From a bacterium (GTDB taxonomy: Bacteria > CG03), in the NCBI GenBank assembly GCA_013791675.1, contig VMTI01000067.1:1-11229 (forward strand): a stretch of 11,229 nt of DNA. The letters run 5' to 3'. The position numbers and the translations under genes are program-made. Below are positions 1 to 5,670 of the stretch, piece by piece. The first letter of the stretch is position 1. Each line of letters opens with the position of its first letter. The notes below the pieces were generated by a model. The model ran no database searches. It saw only the letters and a list, made by a program, of their open reading frames with translations, and was not told the origin of the DNA.

Positions 1-1
1 A

Positions 2-682
2 GCAGCGGTATTATTTTCGGGCGGCGCCGACAGCATGGCAGCCGCAGTTTATTATTTATCGGAGGGGTACGCTGTTCGGCTTTTGACTTATGACAACGGA
101 GCGGAGAGAAATTTTGAAAATTCGCGTAAGTCAGCCGGCGTGATAAAAAAACGTTTTCCGGGGAAAGCGTCGTGGGCGCTTGGGGAATCCGGCGCTTTAT
201 TTAAAAAAACGGGAATTGTTAATATAGCCGGCGACATAAAAGAATACGGCGACAGTCTCATCTGCTGCAGCTGTAAGCTGGCAATGCTTGCGGAAGCGGT
301 GATTTACTGCGTGAAGAATAATATAAAGATTATCGCCGACGGATTTAACAAAAATCAGCTTTATTATCCGGAGCAGTTGCCGGAATATATTGATATAACG
401 GGCATCCTCGCCGCAAGATACGGCGTGAAATATGAACATCCTATTTACGGGCTTTCCAGGGCGAAAAGAGACGCGCTGCTTCGCTCGGCGGAAATAAGAA
501 CGGCGCCATCGCAGGCGTCATGCCTTTTCGCGTTTAACAGGGTGAGGAACGAAAGAGTGGGAGAATACACTTTATCGAAAATGCCGATGGCGGTGCGATA
601 TATAAATAAAAAATTAGCGGAAGGAAAGTCAGTTATTAAGACGCGGGTAAGGAAAAAGGCGAAGCGGAGATTGGGGGTATAA
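2..682 (+). CDS. PP-loop (N-type) ATP pyrophosphatase, 5'-truncated by window edge
   Basis: The frame is open from base 2, so the gene starts upstream and the first ATG, at 35, is internal. The first visible residues, AAVLFSGGADS, form the SGGxDS pyrophosphate-binding loop that adenylates a substrate in QueC-, ThiI- and TilS-type enzymes. About 226 residues are visible. Further on are a CCSCK cysteine cluster (bases about 257-271), an ADGFNKNQ stretch in the usual place of the second nucleotide-binding element, and SQASC. The basic C-terminus (RVRKKAKRR) could touch RNA. The QueC C-terminal zinc motif is absent, so I do not call QueC. The clustered cysteines and sulfur-gene neighbours suggest a thiolation or sulfur-transfer enzyme, which is inference. 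The stop is one base before the cysK ATG, so the two are likely cotranscribed. Confidence 0.75.
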   Translation, partial: AAVLFSGGADSMAAAVYYLSEGYAVRLLTYDNGAERNFENSRKSAGVIKKRFPGKASWALGESGALFKKTGIVNIAGDIKEYGDSLICCSCKLAMLAEAVIYCVKNNIKIIADGFNKNQLYYPEQLPEYIDITGILAARYGVKYEHPIYGLSRAKRDALLRSAEIRTAPSQASCLFAFNRVRNERVGEYTLSKMPMAVRYINKKLAEGKSVIKTRVRKKAKRRLGV

Positions 683-683
683 A

Positions 684-1616
684 ATGGAAAAAATTTTTAA
701 CAATGTTTTGGATTTGGTAGGAGGCACGCCTCTTGTGAAATTGTCGGCGATAGCGGGGAATCTTGAAGCGGAAGTTGTGGGGAAACTTGAATTTTTTAAT
801 CCCTGCGGAAGCGTTAAGGACCGTATAGGCCGGAGCATGATAGAAGATGCCGAAACAAAAGGCCTGCTTAAAAAAGGTTCTGTGATTGTTGAGCCCACCA
901 GCGGCAATACGGGAATAGCGCTGGCTTTTGTCTCGGCGGTCAAAGGATATAAGCTGATTCTCACAATGCCGGATACAATGAGTGTAGAGAGGAGAAATCT
1001 GCTTAAAGCTTTTGGCGCCGAAGTTGTGCTGACGCCGGGCGCGAAAGGCATGAAGGGGGCTATTGAAAAAGCTGAAAGCATAGTCAAAAATACAGAACAC
1101 GCCGTGCTTCTCCAGCAGTTCACAAATCCCGCGAACCCTGAAGCTCACCGTAAAACAACCGCTGTTGAAATATGGAATGATACGGGCGGTAAGGTTGACA
1201 TACTTGTGGCGGGCGTGGGAACGGGAGGAACGATTACAGGAATAGCGGAGTTTATAAAAAAGAAAAACCCCGAATTTAAAGTGATAGCAGTTGAGCCGGA
1301 TGATTCCGCGGTGCTTTCAGGCGGAGCCGCCGGGCCGCATAAGATACAGGGCATAGGAGCGGGTTTTGTTCCGGACGTGCTCAATAGAAAAATAATTGAT
1401 GAAGTAATCAGAGTGTCGGTGGAAGATGCCTTTAAAACTACCAGGGCACTTGCGCGGCAGGAAGGAATATTTGCGGGCATTTCGTCGGGCGCTGCGGTCT
1501 TTGCCGCGATACAGGTCGCGAAGCGGAAGGAAAATGCCGGAGCGAGGATTGTTGTCATTCTTCCTGATTTGGGAGACCGTTATCTGTCAACAGAGGTTTT
1601 CGGTAAAAATGACTGA
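684..1616 (+). CDS. cysK: Cysteine synthase (O-acetylserine sulfhydrylase), PLP-dependent
   Basis: It makes L-cysteine from O-acetylserine and sulfide in the cytoplasm. The 310 residues are normal for CysK. Visible signatures are NPCGSVKDRIG with the PLP Schiff-base lysine at K45, the substrate loop PTSGNTG at 71-77, the phosphate-binding loop GVGTGGT at 177-183, HKIQGIGAGFVP at 219-230, and the pyridine-nitrogen serine region GISSGA at 265-270. The start ATG lies one base after the preceding stop, with GGGGG a few bases upstream. CysE, which makes its substrate, is encoded three real genes downstream, so both halves of the pathway share the operon. The C-terminus ends FGKND rather than with the usual CysE-docking Ile; whether a CysK-CysE complex forms is uncertain. 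The family is clear. A cystathionine beta-synthase-like role cannot be fully excluded. Confidence 0.95.
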   Translation: MEKIFNNVLDLVGGTPLVKLSAIAGNLEAEVVGKLEFFNPCGSVKDRIGRSMIEDAETKGLLKKGSVIVEPTSGNTGIALAFVSAVKGYKLILTMPDTMSVERRNLLKAFGAEVVLTPGAKGMKGAIEKAESIVKNTEHAVLLQQFTNPANPEAHRKTTAVEIWNDTGGKVDILVAGVGTGGTITGIAEFIKKKNPEFKVIAVEPDDSAVLSGGAAGPHKIQGIGAGFVPDVLNRKIIDEVIRVSVEDAFKTTRALARQEGIFAGISSGAAVFAAIQVAKRKENAGARIVVILPDLGDRYLSTEVFGKND

Positions 1617-1740
1617 GAAATTATATTTTCAGGGAAAGCGTTTATGGCTGATGCAAAGCCCCGTAAGGGGGCATAACGCGATAAAAGCAGTGGAAGTCGA
1701 GCGTGGCCGGGATTACCGGCCCATAAAAAAGGGGGGCTAA
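1609..1740 (+). CDS. Possible 43-residue small ORF between cysK and DUF39 gene (alternative to structured RNA)
   Basis: The ATG lies inside the last codons of cysK, overlapping its stop by 8 bases. The TAA ends one base before the DUF39 ATG, so the ORF would fill the gap exactly. The product would be a basic 43-residue peptide ending RPIKKGG. I recognise no family. No good ribosome-binding site precedes it, only the tail of cysK. The same bases fold into strong nested RNA helices, which is a competing explanation; the exact fit to the gap may be chance. Conservation of the peptide against conservation of base pairing would decide. Confidence 0.25.
   Translation: MTEKLYFQGKRLWLMQSPVRGHNAIKAVEVERGRDYRPIKKGG
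1636..1738 (+). promoter_or_regulatory. Structured leader RNA upstream of DUF39 gene, possible SD-masking switch
   Basis: Helix I is nested. GCGTT (1638-1642) pairs with AACGC (1675-1679), ATGC (1651-1654) with GCAT (1671-1674), and CCCC (1659-1662) with GGGG (1667-1670). It is closed by a GTAA (GNRA-type) tetraloop. The 3' strand of these 13 pairs is continuous, while the 5' strand carries an 8-base and a 4-base (AAAG) bulge. Hairpin II is GGCCGG (1705-1710), GATTA loop, CCGGCC (1716-1721). The DUF39 ribosome-binding site GGGGGGCT (1731-1738) is complementary over 6 bases to AGCCCC (1657-1662), which also forms the tip of helix I. The two pairings exclude each other, as in a translational switch. 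I match it to no known riboswitch class. Structure is seen by hand pairing; function is inference. Confidence 0.4.
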
Positions 1741-1741
1741 A

Positions 1742-2950
1742 ATGCCTAAAACGATTCAGGAGATTAATGAAAAGATAAAAAAGAAAAGCGCAGTTGTGCT
1801 GACCGCCGAGGAGATGACGGTTCTGGTGAGGAAAGAAGGTAAAAAATCCGCGGCGGATAAAGTGGATGTGGTGACGACCGGCACTTTCGGGCCGATGTGC
1901 TCCAGCGGCATGTACATCAATATAGGGCATTCAAAACCGAAGATAAAAATCGGCGGCGGTACATGCACGCTTAATGATGTGCCCGCGTACGCTGGCTGGG
2001 CGGCGGTTGATGTATATCTCGGCTGCACGCAGGTGCCGGAATCGGATCCGCTTAACAAAGTTTACCCCGGCGCGTTTAAGTACGGCGGCGGCCATGTTAT
2101 AGAGGATTTTGTCGGCGGAAAAGATATAAGACTGAAGGCGTCCGCTTACGGGACTGATTGTTATCCGAGGAAAAAACTGGAAACGCTCATTAACATCAGG
2201 GACGTGAACGAGGCTGTTCTTTTTAATCCCAGAAACGTTTACCAAAACTACAATGTGGCGGTGAATCTGTCGGATAAAGTTATTTACACTTATATGGGAA
2301 TACTTAAACCCGGCGTAGGCAACGCGAATTACTGCAGCGCCGCCGGTTTGTCTCCTCTTCTGAATGATCCTCTTTATAAGACGATAGGAATTGGAACAAG
2401 AATTTTTCTAGGCGGTGGAACGGGATATGTCAGCTGGCAGGGGACACAGCATAATCCGTCGGTAAAAAGAAAGGAAAACGGCGTGCCCCAGGCTCCCGCC
2501 GGAACTCTTGCGTTAACGGGAGATCTCAAACAGATGAAGCCCGAATGGCTTCGGGGAACGAGCATGATAGGTTACGGCACGACTCTTACCGTCGGGGTGG
2601 GGATTCCTATTCCTATTCTGAATGAAGAGATAGCCGGTTTTACCGCGATAGCTGATGAGGATATTTATGCTCAGATAGTTGATTACAGCGAGGCTTATCC
2701 GCAGGCAAAGCCCGGGCCGGCACTTGGCGAAGTGAACTATGCGCAGCTTAGAAGCGGCCAAATCACGGTTCAGGGGCGGGAAGTGCCGACCGCGTCACTT
2801 TCCAGTTATTCAAAGGCGCAGGAAATAGCGGAAATTCTCAAAGAATGGATTAGCAAAGGAGAATTTCTTCTGACGGATTTCGTCGCGCCGCTTCCCGGGC
2901 CTGACGACGGAGTCGTCTTCAAGCCTGTGAATGAAAGGCCGATTGATTAG
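1742..2950 (+). CDS. DUF39 (COG1900) homocysteine biosynthesis protein
   Basis: This 402-residue protein belongs to the family of Methanosarcina acetivorans MA1821. That protein, with a NIL-ferredoxin, is needed to make homocysteine from aspartate semialdehyde and sulfide, bypassing acyl-homoserine sulfhydrylation. Family features visible are VVTTGTFGPMCSSG (Cys53), GGGTCTLNDVPAYAG (71-85), LGCTQVP (Cys95), and GTDCYPRK (Cys140). Cys53 and Cys140 are the best candidates for the cysteines implicated in persulfide chemistry in the archaeal protein; that alignment is from memory. A glycine-rich core (FLGGGTGYV, VGVGIPIPIL) follows. The CBS domains found at the C-terminus of some archaeal members are absent. 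The start has a GGGGGG site 5 bases upstream. The NIL-ferredoxin partner comes next, separated by a hairpin. The family call is strong; activity in this bacterium is inferred from family and neighbour. Confidence 0.9.
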   Translation: MPKTIQEINEKIKKKSAVVLTAEEMTVLVRKEGKKSAADKVDVVTTGTFGPMCSSGMYINIGHSKPKIKIGGGTCTLNDVPAYAGWAAVDVYLGCTQVPESDPLNKVYPGAFKYGGGHVIEDFVGGKDIRLKASAYGTDCYPRKKLETLINIRDVNEAVLFNPRNVYQNYNVAVNLSDKVIYTYMGILKPGVGNANYCSAAGLSPLLNDPLYKTIGIGTRIFLGGGTGYVSWQGTQHNPSVKRKENGVPQAPAGTLALTGDLKQMKPEWLRGTSMIGYGTTLTVGVGIPIPILNEEIAGFTAIADEDIYAQIVDYSEAYPQAKPGPALGEVNYAQLRSGQITVQGREVPTASLSSYSKAQEIAEILKEWISKGEFLLTDFVAPLPGPDDGVVFKPVNERPID

Positions 2951-2965
2951 ATGCGTAAAATCAGA

Positions 2966-2993
2966 GGGAGGGTGCCCTTTAAGGCACCCTCCC
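2966..2993 (+). terminator. Strong hairpin without U-tract between DUF39 and NIL-ferredoxin genes
   Basis: A perfect 11-bp GC-rich stem, GGGAGGGTGCC (2966-2976) with GGCACCCTCCC (2983-2993), has a 6-base loop CTTTAA. It begins 15 bases after the DUF39 stop. No run of T follows (next bases are CCGGACTAAG), so it is not a canonical intrinsic terminator. It may be a partial terminator, an RNA processing site or a 3'-end stabiliser that sets different amounts of DUF39 and the downstream proteins. The hairpin is certain; its role is inference. Confidence 0.55.
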
Positions 2994-3028
2994 CGGACTA
3001 AGAGAGAAGTGCAAGTTTAGAGGTAAAG

Positions 3029-3439
3029 ATGAAAACTTCAAAAAAGATAGTGCTTAAATTGCCGCATGGATTAGTGAATCAACCGGTGGTGTATAAACTC
3101 GCGAAAGATTATAGGCTGGAGTTTAATATTCTTAAAGCGTATATCACGCCGAAAGAAGAGGGTTTGCTGATATTGGAAATCACAGGGAATAAGGATGACT
3201 GCGATAAAGGGATAGAATATTTAATAACCTGCGGCGTTGATGTTCAGCTGGTCAGTCACGAGATAAAACGCATTGAGGAAAAATGTACGCACTGCGGTTT
3301 GTGCGTTGGGCTTTGCCCAACAGGCGCTCTTTATGTTAACATAAAATCCAGGAAAGTGGATTTTATAGGAGAGAAGTGCACGGCCTGCGGGATGTGCGTT
3401 AAGGCTTGTCCCGTTCAAGCTATGGAGGGGAATTTCTGA
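3029..3439 (+). CDS. NIL domain / 2x[4Fe-4S] ferredoxin, homocysteine biosynthesis partner
   Basis: The 136-residue protein has an N-terminal NIL domain (about residues 5-78), a small ligand-binding fold also seen in methionine-transporter ATPases. A bacterial-type diferredoxin follows: C86-x2-C89-x2-C92-x3-C96-P and C117-x2-C120-x2-C123-x3-C127-P, enough to bind two [4Fe-4S] clusters. This architecture matches M. acetivorans MA1822, which works with the DUF39 protein MA1821 in homocysteine synthesis, probably supplying electrons to reduce a protein persulfide. Lying directly after a DUF39 gene makes the pairing convincing. The start is supported by AGAGG (3019-3023) five bases upstream. The stop overlaps the cysE start as TGATG. 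The NIL domain might sense methionine or SAM, but nothing here proves it. Confidence 0.9.
   Translation: MKTSKKIVLKLPHGLVNQPVVYKLAKDYRLEFNILKAYITPKEEGLLILEITGNKDDCDKGIEYLITCGVDVQLVSHEIKRIEEKCTHCGLCVGLCPTGALYVNIKSRKVDFIGEKCTACGMCVKACPVQAMEGNF
3424..3430 (+). promoter_or_regulatory. Ribosome-binding site fixing the cysE start
   Basis: GGAGGGG lies inside the end of the NIL-ferredoxin gene, 8 bases before the ATG at 3439. It favours that ATG over an in-frame ATG at 3406, which would add 11 residues unlike any CysE N-terminus. Confidence 0.75.
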
Positions 3440-4185
3440 TGTTTAAAACAATAAGAGAAGACATAAGCACGGTTTTTGAAAAAGATCCTGCGGCGAAAAG
3501 TTTTTTTGAAGTCCTGACATGCTATCCCGGGCTTCACGCAGTGTGGTTTCACAGGATTGCGCATTGGTTTTATAAGCGGCATGATGTTGTAATGGCCAGG
3601 CTGATTTCCCACGTCGGAAGATTTTTAACAGGCATTGAAATACATCCGGGCGCGACGATAGGAAAAAGATTTTTCATTGACCACGGGATGGGCGTGGTGA
3701 TCGGCGAGACAACTGAAATAGGAGACGATGTGCTTCTTTATCAGGGCGTCGTTTTAGGGGGCACAAGCCATGAAAAGAAAAAGAGGCATCCTACTTTGGG
3801 AAATAATGTTGTTGTCGGAACGGGCGCTGCTATTTTAGGGGCTTTAAATATCGGTTCCGGCGCCCGCATCGGCGCCGGCTCTGTTGTTATATCGGATATT
3901 CCCCCCGATGCCACGGCTGTCGGGGTGCCGGCAAGAGTGGGTGTCGGTTTTACGGAGGAGCATTTGAAAGATCTTGAGCACGGCAAACTTCCCGACCCTG
4001 TGGCAGATGCAATCAAACTTGTGCTCAGAGAACATGATAAAATAGAGGAAAGGGTAATGAAACTGGAGAAAATGGAAGGGGTAATAAGCAAAATAGATGA
4101 GCGGCTTGAAGCTCAAAAGAAAACAATAGAAAAGGTTTTCGCGACGCCGCAGGCGGCGGAATTCAGCGAGGGCGGAGGGATATAG
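3439..4185 (+). CDS. cysE: Serine O-acetyltransferase (EpsC-type CysE)
   Basis: It makes O-acetyl-L-serine from serine and acetyl-CoA, the substrate of the CysK encoded upstream. From the ATG at 3439 (TGATG overlap with the ferredoxin stop) the protein has 248 residues. It opens with the short helical N-terminal domain of EpsC-type enzymes (FKTIREDISTVFEKDPA) and HRIAHWFY (38-45). The left-handed beta-helix of hexapeptide repeats spans about 66-165, with IEIHPGATIG, the catalytic-His segment FFIDHGMGVVIGET (His82), and LGGT (107-110). GVPARVGVGF closes the helix. The tail (about 186-235) is charged and heptad-like and probably forms a coiled coil. Enzymes of this type are often inhibited by cysteine; that is family knowledge, not seen here. 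Confidence is high. Confidence 0.95.
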   Translation: MFKTIREDISTVFEKDPAAKSFFEVLTCYPGLHAVWFHRIAHWFYKRHDVVMARLISHVGRFLTGIEIHPGATIGKRFFIDHGMGVVIGETTEIGDDVLLYQGVVLGGTSHEKKKRHPTLGNNVVVGTGAAILGALNIGSGARIGAGSVVISDIPPDATAVGVPARVGVGFTEEHLKDLEHGKLPDPVADAIKLVLREHDKIEERVMKLEKMEGVISKIDERLEAQKKTIEKVFATPQAAEFSEGGGI

Positions 4186-4194
4186 GATTCAAAA

Positions 4195-5376
4195 ATGAAA
4201 AAAATATATCTGGATCATAACGCCACAACTCCGGTGCATCCGGAGGTGCTGGACGCGATGATGCCCTTTTATAAAGATATTTTCGGCAACGCGTCCAGTA
4301 TACACGGCTTCGGCCGCGAGGCGCGCCGGGCGGTGGAGGGAGCAAGAGAAACAGTTGCCGCTTTTATCGGGTCCGACCCTGATGAAATTATTTTTACATC
4401 CGGCGGCACCGAATCCGATAACACGGCAATCAGGGGCGTAATGGAATCCGCGCCCCGCGGGAATCACATTATAACTTCCGTTATTGAGCATCACGCTGTT
4501 TTAAAAACATGCGGGTATCTTGAAAAGAAAGGTTGCAAAGTGACATATCTGCCGGTAGATGAATTCGGAATAATCAGTGTTGATGAACTTAAGAAAGCGA
4601 TAACGGATGAGACAGTTCTTATAACGATTATGCATGCCAATAACGAGACCGGGGCTGTGCAGCCCGTAGAAGACATTGGAAATGTTGCCCGGGAACACGG
4701 GATTTTATTTCACAGCGATGCCGTTCAATCTTTTACAAAACTGCCCGTTAATGTTGATAAGATGAACGCCGATATGTTGTCTTTTTCGGGCCATAAAATT
4801 TACGCCCCCAAGGGAGCGGGCGCACTGTATATAAGAAAGGGAACGAAAATGTCGCCTCTTCTCATCGGCGGCCATCACGAAAAGAATAGACGCGCCGGCA
4901 CGGAAAATGTCGCTGGGATTGCGGGATTTGCCAAAGCCGTTGAAATAGCCCGCCGCGACGGAGTGGAGACCAATAAAAGAATTGCGGAATTGCGAGACAG
5001 ATTATGGACGGGGCTGAAAGATAAAATAAAAGATATTAAATTGAACGGGCATCCCGAAAAGAGAACTCCGAACACGCTGAATGTGTCGTTTAAATTTGTG
5101 GAGGGGGAATCAATTATTCTTAATCTGGATATGGAGGGTGTGGCTGTTTCGTCAGGCTCCGCCTGCACGTCGGGTTCTCTTTCGGCCTCTCACGTTTTGC
5201 TGGCTATGGGGTTGGACCACGCGACGGCTCAGGGTTCCATAAGATTCAGCCTGGGGAAGGACAACACCGCGGGGGATATTGATTTTGTTATAGGGATATT
5301 TCCCGGAATCATAAACAAATTGAGGGCTATGTCTCCGCTGTATGTGCAACATAATGGGGACGATGATGAAAATTGA
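4195..5376 (+). CDS. nifS: Cysteine desulfurase, NifS-type
   Basis: This PLP enzyme removes sulfur from cysteine as an enzyme-bound persulfide and releases alanine. The 393 residues are typical. Visible are YLDHNATTPV (5-14), FTSGGTESDN (67-76), EHHAVL with the cofactor-stacking His (98-103), HANNETGAVQP (147-157), HSDAVQ (173-178), SGHK with the Schiff-base lysine K201, RAGTENV (233-239), and the mobile-loop nucleophile Cys324 in SSGSACTSGSLSASHVL. That loop resembles NifS proteins of anaerobes. The ATG is 9 bases after the cysE stop, with AGGA just upstream. Likely acceptors are all nearby: the NifU scaffold, the ThiS-like carrier whose gene overlaps this 3' end, and MnmA. The desulfurase call is firm; the assignment of acceptors is inference. 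Confidence 0.95.
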   Translation: MKKIYLDHNATTPVHPEVLDAMMPFYKDIFGNASSIHGFGREARRAVEGARETVAAFIGSDPDEIIFTSGGTESDNTAIRGVMESAPRGNHIITSVIEHHAVLKTCGYLEKKGCKVTYLPVDEFGIISVDELKKAITDETVLITIMHANNETGAVQPVEDIGNVAREHGILFHSDAVQSFTKLPVNVDKMNADMLSFSGHKIYAPKGAGALYIRKGTKMSPLLIGGHHEKNRRAGTENVAGIAGFAKAVEIARRDGVETNKRIAELRDRLWTGLKDKIKDIKLNGHPEKRTPNTLNVSFKFVEGESIILNLDMEGVAVSSGSACTSGSLSASHVLLAMGLDHATAQGSIRFSLGKDNTAGDIDFVIGIFPGIINKLRAMSPLYVQHNGDDDEN

Positions 5377-5599
5377 AGTTGAACTTTTTGGATCGCTTAA
5401 CAGTCCGCACGGGAAAAAATTTGTTAAAGAAACCGCGGGCAATATCAGTATTGAGGAATTTATGACAAAGGAACTTAAATATCAAAAGAAAGTTGTCGGA
5501 GTTTTTGTTTATAGCGTTAACGGTAAGAGCGCGGATAAGTACACAATTCTCAGGAATGGGAACAAATTGGTGGTATTACATCCTGTCGGCGGAGGATGA
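5366..5599 (+). CDS. ThiS/MoaD-like ubiquitin-fold sulfur carrier protein
   Basis: The protein is 77 residues from the ATG at 5366, chosen because GGGGA (5356-5360) sits 5 bases upstream; ATG 5363 is too close to it. The gene overlaps the nifS 3' end by 11 bases. It has the size and beta-grasp pattern of ThiS/MoaD: MKIEVELFGSL opens, YSVNGKSADKYTIL resembles the central strand region, and the C-terminus is HPVGGG. A terminal Gly-Gly is the group converted to a thiocarboxylate in this family. No E1-like ThiF/MoeB gene is visible in the window. The carrier could serve thiamine, molybdopterin, or amino-acid sulfur pathways like the CysO- and HcyS-type carriers of other bacteria. The genes around it favour the last, as inference. 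Confidence 0.8.
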   Translation: MKIEVELFGSLNSPHGKKFVKETAGNISIEEFMTKELKYQKKVVGVFVYSVNGKSADKYTILRNGNKLVVLHPVGGG

Positions 5600-5605
5600 A
5601 ATACG

Positions 5606-5650
5606 ATGGACGAGAGACAAACGCCGCCATTCGGTCATTTAGACGATTAA
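5606..5650 (+). CDS. Possible 14-residue mini-ORF between sulfur carrier and nadA
   Basis: An ATG follows GGAGG (5591-5595) by 10 bases and encodes MDERQTPPFGHLDD before TAA. It could be a translated spacer keeping ribosomes coupled to nadA, a leader peptide, or a gene stub. The ribosome-binding site is good but the peptide is too short for homology. The rest of the gap to nadA (5651-5670) holds only the nadA ribosome-binding region. Confidence 0.2.
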   Translation: MDERQTPPFGHLDD

Positions 5651-5670
5651 GGAAGAAAGGGTTATAAAAT

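Noticed and set aside
1145..1558. Long minus-strand open frames opposite cysK, nifS and other genes
   Set aside because: They lie wholly over well-recognised + strand genes, show low-complexity shadow composition and match no family.
1636..1738. GCAAAGCC and GCCGGG-UUACC-like pieces recall the GEMM (c-di-GMP-I) riboswitch
   Set aside because: The expected first arm with its GNRA-capped stem between two conserved blocks is absent, and the pairing found here is different.
1609..1740. EKLYFQG near the start of the small ORF resembles a TEV protease tag site
   Set aside because: It is one residue off the tag consensus, encoded with native-looking codons in a genomic operon, with no vector sequence nearby. 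Coincidence.
2966..2993. Hairpin as a normal intrinsic terminator
   Set aside because: No T-run follows the stem, and downstream genes belong to the same pathway.
3406..3438. Longer cysE start at ATG 3406
   Set aside because: The added 11 residues are the ferredoxin's last codons in another frame. The ATG at 3439 has a good ribosome-binding site and the family N-terminus.
5342..5365. Longer start for the ThiS-like carrier at ATG 5342
   Set aside because: It adds residues unlike the family before the natural MKIEVELFG start and lacks a ribosome-binding site at proper distance.
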